Positions 46,126 through 56,893 of a stretch of 64,000 bases of DNA are shown in pieces. Both the position numbers and the translations under genes were made by a program. Source of the stretch: Amorphophallus konjac (taxonomy: Eukaryota; Streptophyta; Magnoliopsida; Alismatales; Araceae); assembly GCA_022559845.1 (NCBI GenBank), contig CM040117.1:147068732-147132731 (forward strand), read 5' to 3'. How positions within the stretch are numbered: the stretch's first letter is position 1; every line of letters starts with the position of its first letter. Below the pieces are notes generated by a model. The model was given only the letters and a program-made list of their open reading frames with translations. It was not told where the DNA came from and did not search any database.

Positions 46126-47245
46126 CTATAAGACTTTTTGGTGGGGTATATAGCTTTTTCCTCACGAGACATGTGAATTTCATGTAGAGAATCAAAAGTC
46201 CTTAAAAGTGTAGAGTAGAAAATCGCAATCCTTATTAAATTGAATCATTATCTCAAAAGGTGCATTTTGTGTGGGTGGTTGTATTGAATGTAAAAGATGA
46301 ATTAGCCTTATCACAGTAATGTCTCCCCCTAAATGTATGCACAGTTATAAAAAATCTTCCCCTTAATATATGCCATGTAACAAACATGTCTAAATCATTG
46401 CAATTTTATTTAGCAAAGGATGAGTCATAGAAGGAGTCAAAAAGTGGCTGTATATTATTTACATTCAAACAAGCACTGAACTGAAGTTTTCAAGCATGTT
46501 GATTTTTCGGTACGTGGCGGAGAACGTAGGTCCGAAGACCACCATCACGCATGAGGAAAGCTTCCAGTTGGACATAATCTAACTTTCCACTATCGCCATT
46601 TGATATACCGAATAACCATGGCATTCAAGTACACGTGTATGAATTATATGCATGTAACTTGAAAAGATGATTGAAAAATTATTCATATTCACAAGTATGC
46701 AAAGATGTGCATGAAAGTAAGTATGCAGCCTGTGTATGCATAAGTGAACTATGTATGCACATGTGAACCGTTATTTACAAGAAGTGATTAAAAGTATGAA
46801 AACTTTTATGTTTAAACTGAAGGATTCAAGAACTGAATTATTTATTGGAAGATGTAAAATAGATAGTGTGAAAGACTCTATGAACAGTGTAAAGCGTTCA
46901 AAACCAAACTTTTATTTGCGAAGCAAAAGAGAAGGTGTGTATTAAAAGTCATATATGTCCGAGGTTAAGCATTCAAGAACTAAATTTATTTACATGTTGT
47001 GAAAAGAGAAGCATTCAAGACAAGTACTCATCAAACTCAAAAGATCTCAGCATTTCAACAGTTGACAAGAGTCAGTGAGGCAGAATTGTAAACATTTTTC
47101 TCCAAGATCAAGTTTTACCTTTTTAGATTCTTCAACATATACCAAACCAAAGAAGTTCTCAACATCAAACAGTTTCTTTCTCACCTTGAGTGTCCTTTAT
47201 TAATTAAAATTTCTTGACCTCAAGGCGCCCCTGCAAAATAAATTC
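46126..47245. other. Non-coding internal region after gag
   Basis: Only short frames and no pol motif on the minus strand; AT-rich with TATGCA/TGTGCA words at 46,680-46,770. Where an autonomous Sirevirus would have protease, integrase, RT and RNase H, nothing is left. Confidence 0.6.
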
Positions 47246-49081
47246 TCATTTTGGTAATTTGGGTACCCAAGCCATCTTGGGTCCCGAGGGGTTACTGTTA
47301 ACATGAACAGATGGATTCTTGTATCTCCTAGCAAACCAATCATCATCATTTCTCATGGTGGAACAATCATCCATTGAATGACCATTCTCACCACAATAAT
47401 AGCAATCGGAAGATTTTCCTTTCAAAAATTAATTGTCATCATTCTTCATTATATGACAATCATTCATCACATGTCCATTTCGACTACAGTAATGACAGGA
47501 AAAATTCTTTCTGAAAAACCATTCATCATCATTTTTCTTAACGAAGCAATTTTGAAAGACATGACCATTTAAACCACAGTAGAAGCAATGCATGTTGTGA
47601 TTCTTCTTTATGAGTATGTCATGATTTATGAAACCATCAACATTTTTCATTCTTGACTTTAATGCTTCTTCATCATCAAGTTTCATCAAGTAACAATCAT
47701 ACATATCATGGCCATATTGTCCACAATAATAACATGAAACATTTCTCCTTCTACTTGGTGCATGATTATGTTTAACAACAGGGGGTTTTGCATGCACAGA
47801 AGAGCAATCAACAACATTTTTCTGTGTTTCATTTTCTTTTACAGATTTGGACATGAGTTCATTCAAACTTTTTATTTGACTTTCTAAAGACAAGATGTGC
47901 AATTCAGAACTAGCCAACTCTTCCTCACAAGACGCAATTTTCTCATTCAACAACAAATTGATGCTTTTGTAACTTTCAACTTCTTTTTCAAGAATATGCG
48001 AATTGTCACAGTCATCAACAATCACACTTTTTCCTTTTTCAACCTTTTCAAGATTTTTCAATCTACTTTCGAGTAAGGAAATTTGAATCAATAAAGCATT
48101 GTTTTCATTTTGGAGTTTTTCAAATGAATTTTTGCTCATAGAAGTGTGTTCAAATTCTTTCACTTGAAAACTCACTTTTTCATCAACTATTTTATTCATT
48201 GCTCCATTGGATTCAAATTCGTCATTCAAATTCCTAAAGCTTTCAATTTCTTTTCTTAATTCCTTCAGTTTTTCAGACTCATCAGTAGATATGCATTTCT
48301 CTTTTTCAAGCAAAAGCAATCTTTCAGACATGTCAGAATTCAGCATTTTCAGATTCTCATTATCTTTCTCAATTTTTTGACATTCTGAAATTTTAGCTAA
48401 TAAAGATTTATTTTCAGTTGTTAAACATGAAGTGGTTTCTTTGTGCATATCGACTTCAAGCAACAGGATTTCAGCCAACTTCCTAAGCTCAAAACATTCA
48501 GTACATGATAAATTAACATCACGAGCATTTTCAATTTCAAAGCACTTTGCACATGAAGAGTTAACATGTGGAACATCATCAAGTTTCCTTTTCATTTTTC
48601 TATTTTCAGATTTTAGTGCTTTGTATCTTTCAACCAGTTCATCGTAAGCATTCAACAATTCATCATAACTCAATTCATCATCATCATCAGAATTGGAGTT
48701 AGAGTTTACCTTCGAACTCTCCTCGCATTGACGCTCAATTTCATTGTTTGCAACGAGGCAGTCACCGTCGTTACAACTTTCTTTTTGGGCTTCGATCAGC
48801 CCGTCCCAGATTTCCTTGGCAGATCTGTAGTTGGGAACAAATGGAAATTTGTTAATATTTACTGCTGCCTTAAGAACATTCAAAACATAAACATTTTCAG
48901 AATTCATTCTTTTATGCTCGTCGGTCCATTTTAGTTCATTTTTGGGCAGACTGTGAGGACCATGAGTGATTAGATTCATAAGCTTCGGATCAGTATTAGT
49001 AATCCACACACAAAGTTTTCCAAGCCATAAAGAATAATCAAAACCATCAAAGACGGGAAGCACATTTACACTAGCCATCAT
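47246..49081 (-). pseudogene. Sirevirus Gag with four zinc knuckles (one premature stop)
   Basis: Starts MMASVNVLPVFDG at 49081, 52 bases after the PBS. Residues 1-95 resemble copia Gag N-termini (YSLWLGKLCVWI, KSAKEIWD-like RSAKEIWDGL). The usual middle of the capsid domain is missing after IWDGLIEAQKE. Then an Asp/Ser-rich hinge, about 270 residues of Leu/Glu/Lys-rich coiled coil (about 130-410), and CCHC knuckles CYYCGQYGHDMYDC, CFYCGLNGHVFQNC and CHYCSRNGHVMNDC. A TAA at 47431-47429 stops the frame, but reading on in the same frame gives a fourth knuckle, CYYCGENGHSMDDC, and a Sirevirus-like Gag end (GPKMAWVPK) before TGA at 47246. Plant copia Gag usually has one knuckle. Confidence 0.85.
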
Positions 49082-49132
49082 GAAACGATCTTTTCTCTAC
49101 GACCGCAAGGTCGACTAAAAAATCAGAGACGA

Positions 49133-49145
49133 GGCTCTGATACCA
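49133..49145 (-). promoter_or_regulatory. Primer binding site of the gag-only Sirevirus
   Basis: Minus-strand TGGTATCAGAGCC (initiator tRNA-Met), two bases from the 5' LTR end. Confidence 0.9.
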
Positions 49146-49147
49146 AT

Positions 49148-52064
49148 TGTTGGCCCAGAGAGATGGCGGACAAGAAGGGGGGTTGAATTGTCCCCTTGCC
49201 GAGATGGTGGATTTTAACAGCTTTCTAAACTAAATGCAATGGAATTAAAACAAACTGAGTTGATCAGCCTAAACTAACATGAAATCTGAAAAGTTCTCTT
49301 GATCTTTCCGATCTCACTCGTAAGACCAATCCAACAAGCGATGAACGATTACTAATAACGGATAGCAGAGCTAGCAAAGTGTAGTGGTGTAGTGAAATAA
49401 AAATCAATAAGATAACCTGTGAAGGGAGATAGGAGAAATGGACAGTCACACAGGCAATCACAATGAACACATGGATTTTTAAGGTGGTTCGGGACCACGA
49501 CGGACTCCTTACGTCCACCCCTCACCAAATCCGATGAGGCTTCACTAACACGCTACTGAAGTAGCAACACGGGGATGAACCCCACACCACACACGCTGCC
49601 TCTACAGCAAAACACACACAGGGCCTAGCCCCAACACGCTGCCACTGCAGCACACACACACTCACACGTTCGGGGAACGTACCCCGGACACGACAACCAC
49701 ACGGAGACACAGCTCCGCACACACACACAGATATTTGAGTTTGAGAAAATCAAAGGATATACAATATACGCCCAGCAGTATGTGAATAATGATCAACTAT
49801 GAACCGCACAATGAGATAAGCATAAATAGAATGTAGAAATATCTCCTTGGTTCTCCAATAGAGATAAGCAGATCTTTCTTGAAACTTAGGTTGGAGAAGC
49901 TCTTATCCGCAGCTGGTTGGAGTAGTAGTTCGTCCTCCTTGAGGATCCAAGTTTGTTCGTTCAAGTCCTAGCTCCAATCAAGCCTGCACACATCAAGAAA
50001 AGGTGAAATATTATGCTCAACATCTTGTATTTGTTAACAGGAACATGACAAACAAATAAAGGAAGATTTATATGCATTCCCCTTTGAATGTCCCACAACT
50101 CCCTTCAATCAGTAGGTAGGGTGCGCTGGAAGTTGATCCTTGGAGTGGAAGCAGCCGGACATGAAGTTCCAAACGCCCAAAACCTTGAACGGGGGAGAGC
50201 AGCAACTGCAGCTCCTAGAACTGGACACAGGCTCGCGGACGGCGACTTCTGCAGCTTCTTCTTCCTTCTCCTTGATGAAGCAACGCCCTCCTTCACGTTC
50301 TTCTTCTCCTCCTTCCCTTCTCCTTCAACAGACCACATACGTTCCTCTCCTTCTTCCTGCAAGATAAACACGTTAGAGCTCAAGAGGGTTCCTATCGATC
50401 GGAAGATAGAGGCGGCTATTTATCCAAGGGGATTGAACCCCCAAGGGACTTAAAAGCCCTTTCCAAACCCCCTTCACAACACATACAAGAAGCAAAGGTC
50501 GCCCTAAGGTCATTAGGGTCAAACGAAGTAAAGGCAGAGAAGATGCATTGACGTGTGTAGCTCAAAATGCAAAAGCACAGACCTATGTATGCAAAATACA
50601 GAGATTTGTGTAGTGGCAGTGTATGCAGCAGAACATGTAGACTTGAATGCATGGTTGCGAATGTATGGACTTTGAATGCATGATAACGAGTGTATAGACT
50701 TTGTATGCATTGAAAGGATTGTACAGACTTTGTCTTGAAGGATGCATATGCATATGGGAATGTATGGACTTTGATATGAATGCTTGGACATGCCTTCAAT
50801 GAGTGTGCAGACTCTGGGTGTACTGTGCAAACGATGCACAGATATGCTCTGAACACGGGCTGTACAGACTTGATCGATGTATGCACAAGACGATGTACAG
50901 ACTTGATCTTGCGAACACAGGCTGTACAGACTTTGAATGATGCATGCACAAGACGATGTACAGACTTGATCTTGCGAACACAGGCTGTACAGACTTTGAA
51001 TGATGCATGCACAAGATGATGTACAGACTTGATCTTGCGAACACAGGCTGTACAGACTTTGAGTAATGCATGCAGACTTGCTGTGCGTGTGCGAGACAAT
51101 GTATAGACTTGATGCACGGACAAAGCATATGCATGAACAAGCCACACAGAATGTATAGACTTTGCGTGGATGAGGCAAGGCTAGCGGATGTATAGACTTG
51201 CTCAGCCGTGTGGCGTGCAACCAGACGATGTATAGACTTTCTGTGCCTGCAACAACGTGTGCACTGACTATGTGATTGCACTGACTATGAAGCTCGTGTG
51301 CACAAGATTTGCACCGAGTATATGAATGCATAAAACTAAATCTGCACCGATTGGAGTGTGTATGCATATGACGAAATGAGCACTGAGGTTGTTATGAACA
51401 AGCTACAGGAAAATGAATTACCTTGGAATAAGATTGCACCGAGGTTGTTATGCCTATAGACTGAGTCGACGCATCCACTTCAGTGCGTCGACGCACTCTA
51501 TATACCAGAACCCATATGACATATATGTGCACTGACACGAATGAGTGCAAGATTAACTAAAACAACGATAGCACTTACCAAATGATCAAATGAGTCTTCC
51601 AAGGCATGAGAAAGCTATTTTCAATTAACACATGGATCACAGTTGCAATCCAAGGAAAACTGAACTTGCACAGTCTAATGCAAGCTAACACAACAAAACT
51701 AAAGCTTACATAATATGATTCAACCAAGCTGCACAGAGAATTCATCTCAGATCAAAACAATCAAGATCTGTCCTATTAAGTCAAGCACAATCAAAACCAA
51801 TTTGAACTTAACTTATCCACACCCAGTATGAGTAGACACAAGTTCATATGATATGTTAAAGCAGTGAAGTTGGCCATCCAAATGAAAGTATATACATGGA
51901 GAACTGTTAAGGCCAGTCAACCCAAGAGCATCCTAACTTGTAAAGTAGAGTATCAACATGTGAGCTCGTTTTTCATGAAAATGCCATTAAGCATAAAACA
52001 CACAATACATTGGAATCATCAAAATCATTGTCAAGGACAACGAGGGGGCGCAAAGAACCCAACA
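49148..52064 (-). repeat. 5' LTR of the gag-only Sirevirus
   Basis: 2,917 bp, TGTTGGCCC at the low end to CCCAACA at 52064. Nearly identical to 42079-45057, with a deletion at about 50,707 and a changed first unit of the 63-bp array. Confidence 0.9.
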
Positions 52065-52263
52065 ATATAGATATATATTCCAAAAGGCTAACTCTCATCC
52101 CGTTCGAAGTCTGCATGCAGCATTAGGGTTTTTAACCCAATAGGGTGGCGACTGGTGATTTAGCAATAAAGATATGCATGGGAATGTTTACACTTATTAG
52201 GATTGCTTTCATGGGAAACTTCTATCCCTTTAGGATTCTAAAAACCCGTAGGTTTGCCTTCCC

Positions 52264-52270
52264 TATAAAT
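52264..52270 (+). promoter_or_regulatory. TATA box of the gypsy solo LTR
   Basis: TATAAAT in CCCTATAAATTCAAGCTC, followed by a CT/CTG-rich leader, as in the long-LTR family. Confidence 0.5.
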
Positions 52271-52903
52271 TCAAGCTCTCTCAAACATGTAGAAGCTACT
52301 GCTGCTTCTGAGATTCGAAGGGAGTTCCTGCCGCGACTTCTTGCTATGAACAGAAGGAAGAGAAACTCCTCGCTTTCCTCTCCTTCCTCCTCTATCAACT
52401 TGTCGCGGTGGACGCCAAAGCTGCACTGTTGCAATTACGGCTGTACTGTTGTGAAGGAGAAGCTACCGTGTTCTACTTCCCCGTAGCTGCTGCTACTGTT
52501 GTTTTGCTGCTGCTACCGACGGTGTGAAGAGGAGCTTCTATTCCTCTTCTTCTCATTTCTGCTATTCCTTCTGTCGACAACGAAGAAGAGTTTCTTCTTC
52601 TTCCTTCCGTGCATACTGCGGCTGCTGCCTGCGACGTGAAGGAGCTCTGCATCCCTCATCTTCCCCCAGCTATTGTGAGCGGAAGGAAGAGCATCTTCTT
52701 CCTCATATTACAGTTCCTACTACTGCGATGGCAGTTGTTCTTATTTCTTCTCTTCCGTCGTCCAGATCAACCCTTAAGAGGTTGGTGTTCTCAAGTTACG
52801 AAGCCCAACTTGTTAATCACAGTAATTTCATGCATATAGGTCATACATCATGATACCATGATTTCTGTTTCAGTACCTGTAGTTTTTACTGCGATTTACT
52901 AAA

Positions 52904-54062
52904 TAGCGACCCTGGCATGGGTGCTTATTTAATGAACGCAAGCACGCGCGGTCGCTAATTCTTATGAAATAGGCTAATTCTTATGAAATAGCGACAGTGG
53001 TCAGGGTGCAAATTAATGAACGACCCTTTATCAATCCGCTATTTCTTTTTAGCATTTAATAAATATCACCTGCTTAAAAATTAATATCTACAAAACCTGA
53101 CGTTAAAATATTTGCATGAGCATGTTTCTGGAACCTATATATTTTTCTCCACCTATTCATGTCTTTTCTTTCCTGATTTGATAAACTGAAAATACCATGT
53201 GTCTATGATTGTACATGCCCGATGCATAGCATCAGACAAAGAATGGGCGACAGTTCCATAGTCGCTATTTAAATAATGAACGCCCTCACACAAGGGTGCT
53301 AATTTGTAAATAACCAGTAAATGGAGAATATATTGAAAATTATGAATACACGATTGAGGTCAGGGCATCATTCAAAGAATGAACGCCACTGTACACGGTC
53401 GCTATTTGAAATTAGAAATATTAATTTGTAAAAAATCCTAGAATTAACGCCCTTATACAATGTCGTTAATTTCTATTATATCCATGAAAATTCTGATATA
53501 AATTCTGATTGAACGACCTTTCAGAAGGTCGCTATTTCATTAAGTAGCGACTTCTGTAGAGGCGCAGATTTCTTGTCTCTCAGTTTTATCGTGTTTCTCA
53601 ACCCATATCGCGGGTTACTTACTCATCTAACATCCGTAGATGGAGTCCCTGTTTTCGTTTCTATCGATTACACACTAATTCTCGGTGATGTTTGAACCCT
53701 CCGCGGGATATTCCTTACTTCGGACAGATGATTTCATCATAGAGACCTCCGTAAGTCTACGCTAGCCTTGGATTCCCTCAAGGCAGCCGAGCAGGTTGTA
53801 CCCTAAAAACCCATGACACCGTATCTTGTCACGTCACTCTGAAGAAACGTGATACCTTAGCCCTCATAGAGTGCTGTTTCTAGCCTCTTTGAGAAGTCTA
53901 TTCTCTGTCAGTAATTGGTGACACTAACTTGGGCGCCAGAAGGAATTGGCTACCTGTCCAGTGCCATTATTTCCCAGATATAGCGACCTGAGCTTGGGCG
54001 CTATTTCATCGAGCCGGTACTGTTCACAGGAATGGGCAATCACGCATGTGGGCGCTATTTCT
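52904..54062 (+). other. Chain of short hairpins built on TAGCGACC/GGTCGCTA
   Basis: TAGCGACC (52904-52911) pairs with GGTCGCTA (52950-52957) and encloses GTGCTT (52921-52926)/AAGCAC (52940-52945). CGACCTT (53514-53520) pairs with AAGGTCG (53525-53531), and GTCGCTA (53528-53534) with TAGCGAC (53545-53551). More GAACGCC...GGTCGCTATTT or GCGAC...GTCGC pairs lie near 53,010, 53,250, 53,390, 53,455, 53,980 and 54,050. All are downstream of the TATA box. Confidence 0.65.
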
Positions 54063-54666
54063 GTAATTGGTGGCGACTGAGTGGGTACCATGTACCCAGT
54101 TTCATGCCATGTCTTGATTTTCATGAGAATTAATGATCTGTCATACTTGTTCAAAGTTCAGCCCTTGAACTCCTTCATTCATGAAATCTACCTTATCATC
54201 CTACCATGGTTATTTCATTTGGAACTCTATATTGGCTATAACTATAGTGGATGTCTAAAATATACATGACTCAATGCTTGTGCATATAGGGCCCGATCTG
54301 GTCCTGGGGGAGCACCCGAAAGTACTTGACCTGATCACGGTGTGACATTGCACCAAAGTGCATGACTAGCTAGATTTGACATTCCACGATTCGTACTTGA
54401 CTTGACATGACATGACTTGCGTGGCCCGGAATGGCTATTTACTTGCTTGATATTATGATAGCCAATTCACGTGACATGACTTGATATGTTTACATGCTTG
54501 ACCACCTTGATACATTCTATATGAATATTTTGAAATCTGGCTAGTTCGTTAACTCTTGATACTCTACTTTCTCTTGTCATCGTCATGCGTACATGCATAG
54601 CTAGACTTGCATTCATGTAACATGTAATTACTTAAAGCAAGCTTGTACATGAGATATAATTCCTAC

Positions 54667-54680
54667 TGAGCGTTCGCTCA
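54667..54680 (+). promoter_or_regulatory. TGAGCGTTCGCTCA inverted repeat, gypsy solo LTR
   Basis: Identical to the element at 6050-6063 and 10799-10812 (complement), again preceded by CCTAC and followed within 26 bases by a T-rich tract ending CAGGTAA. Confidence 0.65.
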
Positions 54681-55039
54681 CCTAGTATTTTCTCCTATTT
54701 TTCAGGTAACTCCGATGACGAGATTCAATCGGATGGGACCAGGAATGAGTAAAGAGCGTAGAGCCATCCAGTCATAGAAGCATCTATCTATCCGTGTCTT
54801 TTTTCTATTTTCGTGAGTCAATCATTGTAATTTTCTTTTATTGAGTCAAGGTTGTCCTTTAGTACTCTTTTATTGAGATTATGTAATAGAATTACTTTGA
54901 TGGTTATTATGAATAAAGGATTTGGTTTATCTCTACTTTTGCGCACTCTGTCTGTGTGTCGAATTCCTTATGCTCTGATTGATATGAATGTTATAACTCG
55001 TCACGCATACCAGGTTCCTTCCTCGCGCGAGACGTAACA

Positions 55040-55417
55040 GGTTACAACGCCATCATCTGTCAGGGAATCTTGGGAGTGCTAAAGGGGGTTCCCTCGTCGT
55101 ATCACTAGAAATTAAAATTTCCCACTCCCCACGGAGTGGGAGAAGTCTGAGGTGACCAAAGGGAGTCCTACCGATGCTATTTGATCTCCACCAAGGATAG
55201 AATGGCAGAAGAAGCCCCACCAAAGAAGAAGGCCATGACAGATCAGCCCAGACCTAGCAGAAGCATGCCAGCCGAAGACCTCTTCCTCATTCAAGTCGGC
55301 AAGGACCCCATCCGCTCCCTGCAGATCGGCTCGCTACTATGAGAGGAAGAAAAGACAGCCTACCAAGGCTTCCTAGAGGTGAACCAGGTCGTGCTCACCA
55401 GGTCCTAGGATGAGCTC
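55040..55417 (+). pseudogene. Element B protease end and linker to RT
   Basis: Resumes after the target duplication with NAIICQGILGVLKGVPSS, then KLKFPTPHGVGEV and CYLISTKDRMAEEAPPKKKA, DLFLIQVGKDPIRSLQIGSL, matching the linker of element A. In-frame stops occur near 55107, 55150, 55339 and 55407. The copy ends before the RT domain. Confidence 0.82.
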
Positions 55418-56893
55418 TATCACAACCCAAGATTCGAGTACCAGAAAGGAACTGACACAACCTCGAATCCCGACGCGCTATCCACAAGCCGCTGGGATCG
55501 GAAGGGTTAGATTAACGTTGTGGGAGTGCATCAGAACTTAAAATAATTACAGAAATTAACTAAAAAATTTATTATTAAATAAAAAAACATAAATTATAAC
55601 TTGTATGATTAAATAAATATACTACAGAGTCCAGTCCGTAAGTACAACCAACAAGAAAAGAAGCGTACATTGACGCGGGGTATACCTCGGCTCTGACAAA
55701 CTGGCATTAAGAACCGCCGCACCGATCCTCCGCACCTCATGGAAGAGCCACCACACCTGAAAAATAAAGGGTGAGTCTCATCTCATTGGCTCAGTAGGGG
55801 TCCTGCGGATCCCTACCACAACAAGACAGTGGTAAAAAGTAACAACAATAACAATAACAACAATAGTAGCAACAGTAGTAACAACAGCAGTAACAACATT
55901 AGGTGGCGGAACCACGGCTCTCTAAGCTACTCCTACTCTCAACGGGAAAAATCTCGACCTCACAGTTGGAACCGCCAAACCAACGGGTAAACCATAGCTA
56001 CGCTATCGAGAAAACTCACGACACCTCTGCCGTGAAGGCCCATCCTCACTGACGGAAGCCACAACCAAGACCACATGGTCAAGAGTATAACCTCCACCCT
56101 CGGGAGGACTACGACCTCAATGTCAGGAAAACCTCGGTCTCGATCAGAAAGAGAACCCCGACTATGTTAGAAAGCCATGACCTCGCCATCGTAGAAAGCA
56201 CCAGCTAGTGTGCCAAGAGGGCTGCGATAGCACTGTCGGTAAACTCCCTCAATTCGGCATCACTCAACTCTCATATACACAAGTCTCACGTGTGGGGCCC
56301 ACACCCTATCCTCAAGTGGGGCAGTGAGACACACACGCAGACCTCTCCCTGGGACTGGCTAGGGTCCGTGCCTCTACGCCCCATAACACGGTCGTGTCCT
56401 ATAACCCGACACGGGGTACGCGTCACTTCACCCATCAGCAATGTACACTTGTCCCAACCAAGGCACGTGCACCTCTAGGTTGTCCTCGCCTCTGCCCTGC
56501 GAATGCTGCGGACACTAGGCTGCCATCGCCTGGTCCATCCACGATATGCCCTCTAGGCAGTGCTACAGTAAAACACTAGACTCGCGATCTCACGGGAAAC
56601 ACCGGAGTGCTCACACACACACCCAAACTACTATAGAACACGACCTCAAGTCGTTACACAAGGCCAGATAAAGACCAACAAGTATCGGCCCACACAACTC
56701 ACACGAATACACGAAAGTATGTAGCATACTCTCCGCAAAACCACAAAAGCTACGGACACCCAGAAACATGATTTTGGAAGGACATGGGTGTCTGAGACAT
56801 CCATGGGGAAAAGGATGACCAACGGGACCCAATGGGTCAGCCCACATGAAGCAAGGGTGGAAAGGTTGATCGACCAAAGCACTAGTTGACCTG
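55418..56893 (-). mobile_element. Gypsy LTR-like piece, minus orientation
   Basis: The minus-strand end reads GGGTTGTGATA (a TGTGACA-type LTR end with mutations). About 340 bp in, it has CTACTGAGCC...ACTCACCC followed by TTTTTCAGG, a diverged version of the hairpin and CAG pair seen in the other gypsy LTRs. An (AAC/AGT)n-rich patch lies at 55,840-55,900. No coding frame. The far border is uncertain; I place it at the TGTAGTAACCC start of the next piece. Confidence 0.5.

Larger units (their letters stand above)
42079..52064 (-). mobile_element. Gag-only Sirevirus-type copia element
   Basis: 9,986 bp with LTRs of 2.98 and 2.92 kb (TGTTGG...CCAACA), a perfect 5-bp duplication ATATA (42074-42078 and 52065-52069), PBS for initiator tRNA-Met and a PPT of AAAAAGGGGGAGAT. 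The internal 4.1 kb encodes Gag only; no protease, integrase, RT or RNase H motif is visible in the remaining about 2.2 kb. It is thus non-autonomous. The two LTRs differ at a few points, mostly in a 63-bp tandem repeat, so insertion looks fairly recent. It split a solo LTR that had itself split element B. Confidence 0.9.
41764..55039 (+). mobile_element. Gypsy solo LTR (chromovirus-like) inserted in element B
   Basis: Starts TGTAGCAACCC and ends GACGTAACA, with a perfect 5-bp duplication GGTTA (41759-41763 and 55040-55044). Removing the inner copia element leaves about 3.29 kb with no PBS, PPT or coding region: a solo LTR. It parallels the long LTR of the 3.3-14.8 kb array: near-identical start, U3 with GGCCCA words, TATA (52264), T/C-rich leader, serial hairpins, CTCCGTAAGTC at 53748, TGAGCGTTCGCTCA at 54667 and TTTTTCAGGTAA at 54700. 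The two are therefore related families. Confidence 0.88.
39070..55417 (+). mobile_element. Element B: Tat-lineage gypsy element, 5' part, with nested insertions
   Basis: Comprises an LTR, degraded PBS region, gag and part of protease (39070-41763), a 13.3-kb nested insertion (41764-55039), then the rest of protease and the linker to RT (55040-55417). The reading resumes after the insertion with NAIICQGILG, matching the same point in element A (GYNAIIDRGILG at about 20.57 kb). RT, RNase H, integrase and a 3' LTR are absent; the element is cut at about 55418 by another LTR-like piece. LTR and Gag resemble element A but are clearly diverged, so this is a sister family. Confidence 0.88.
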
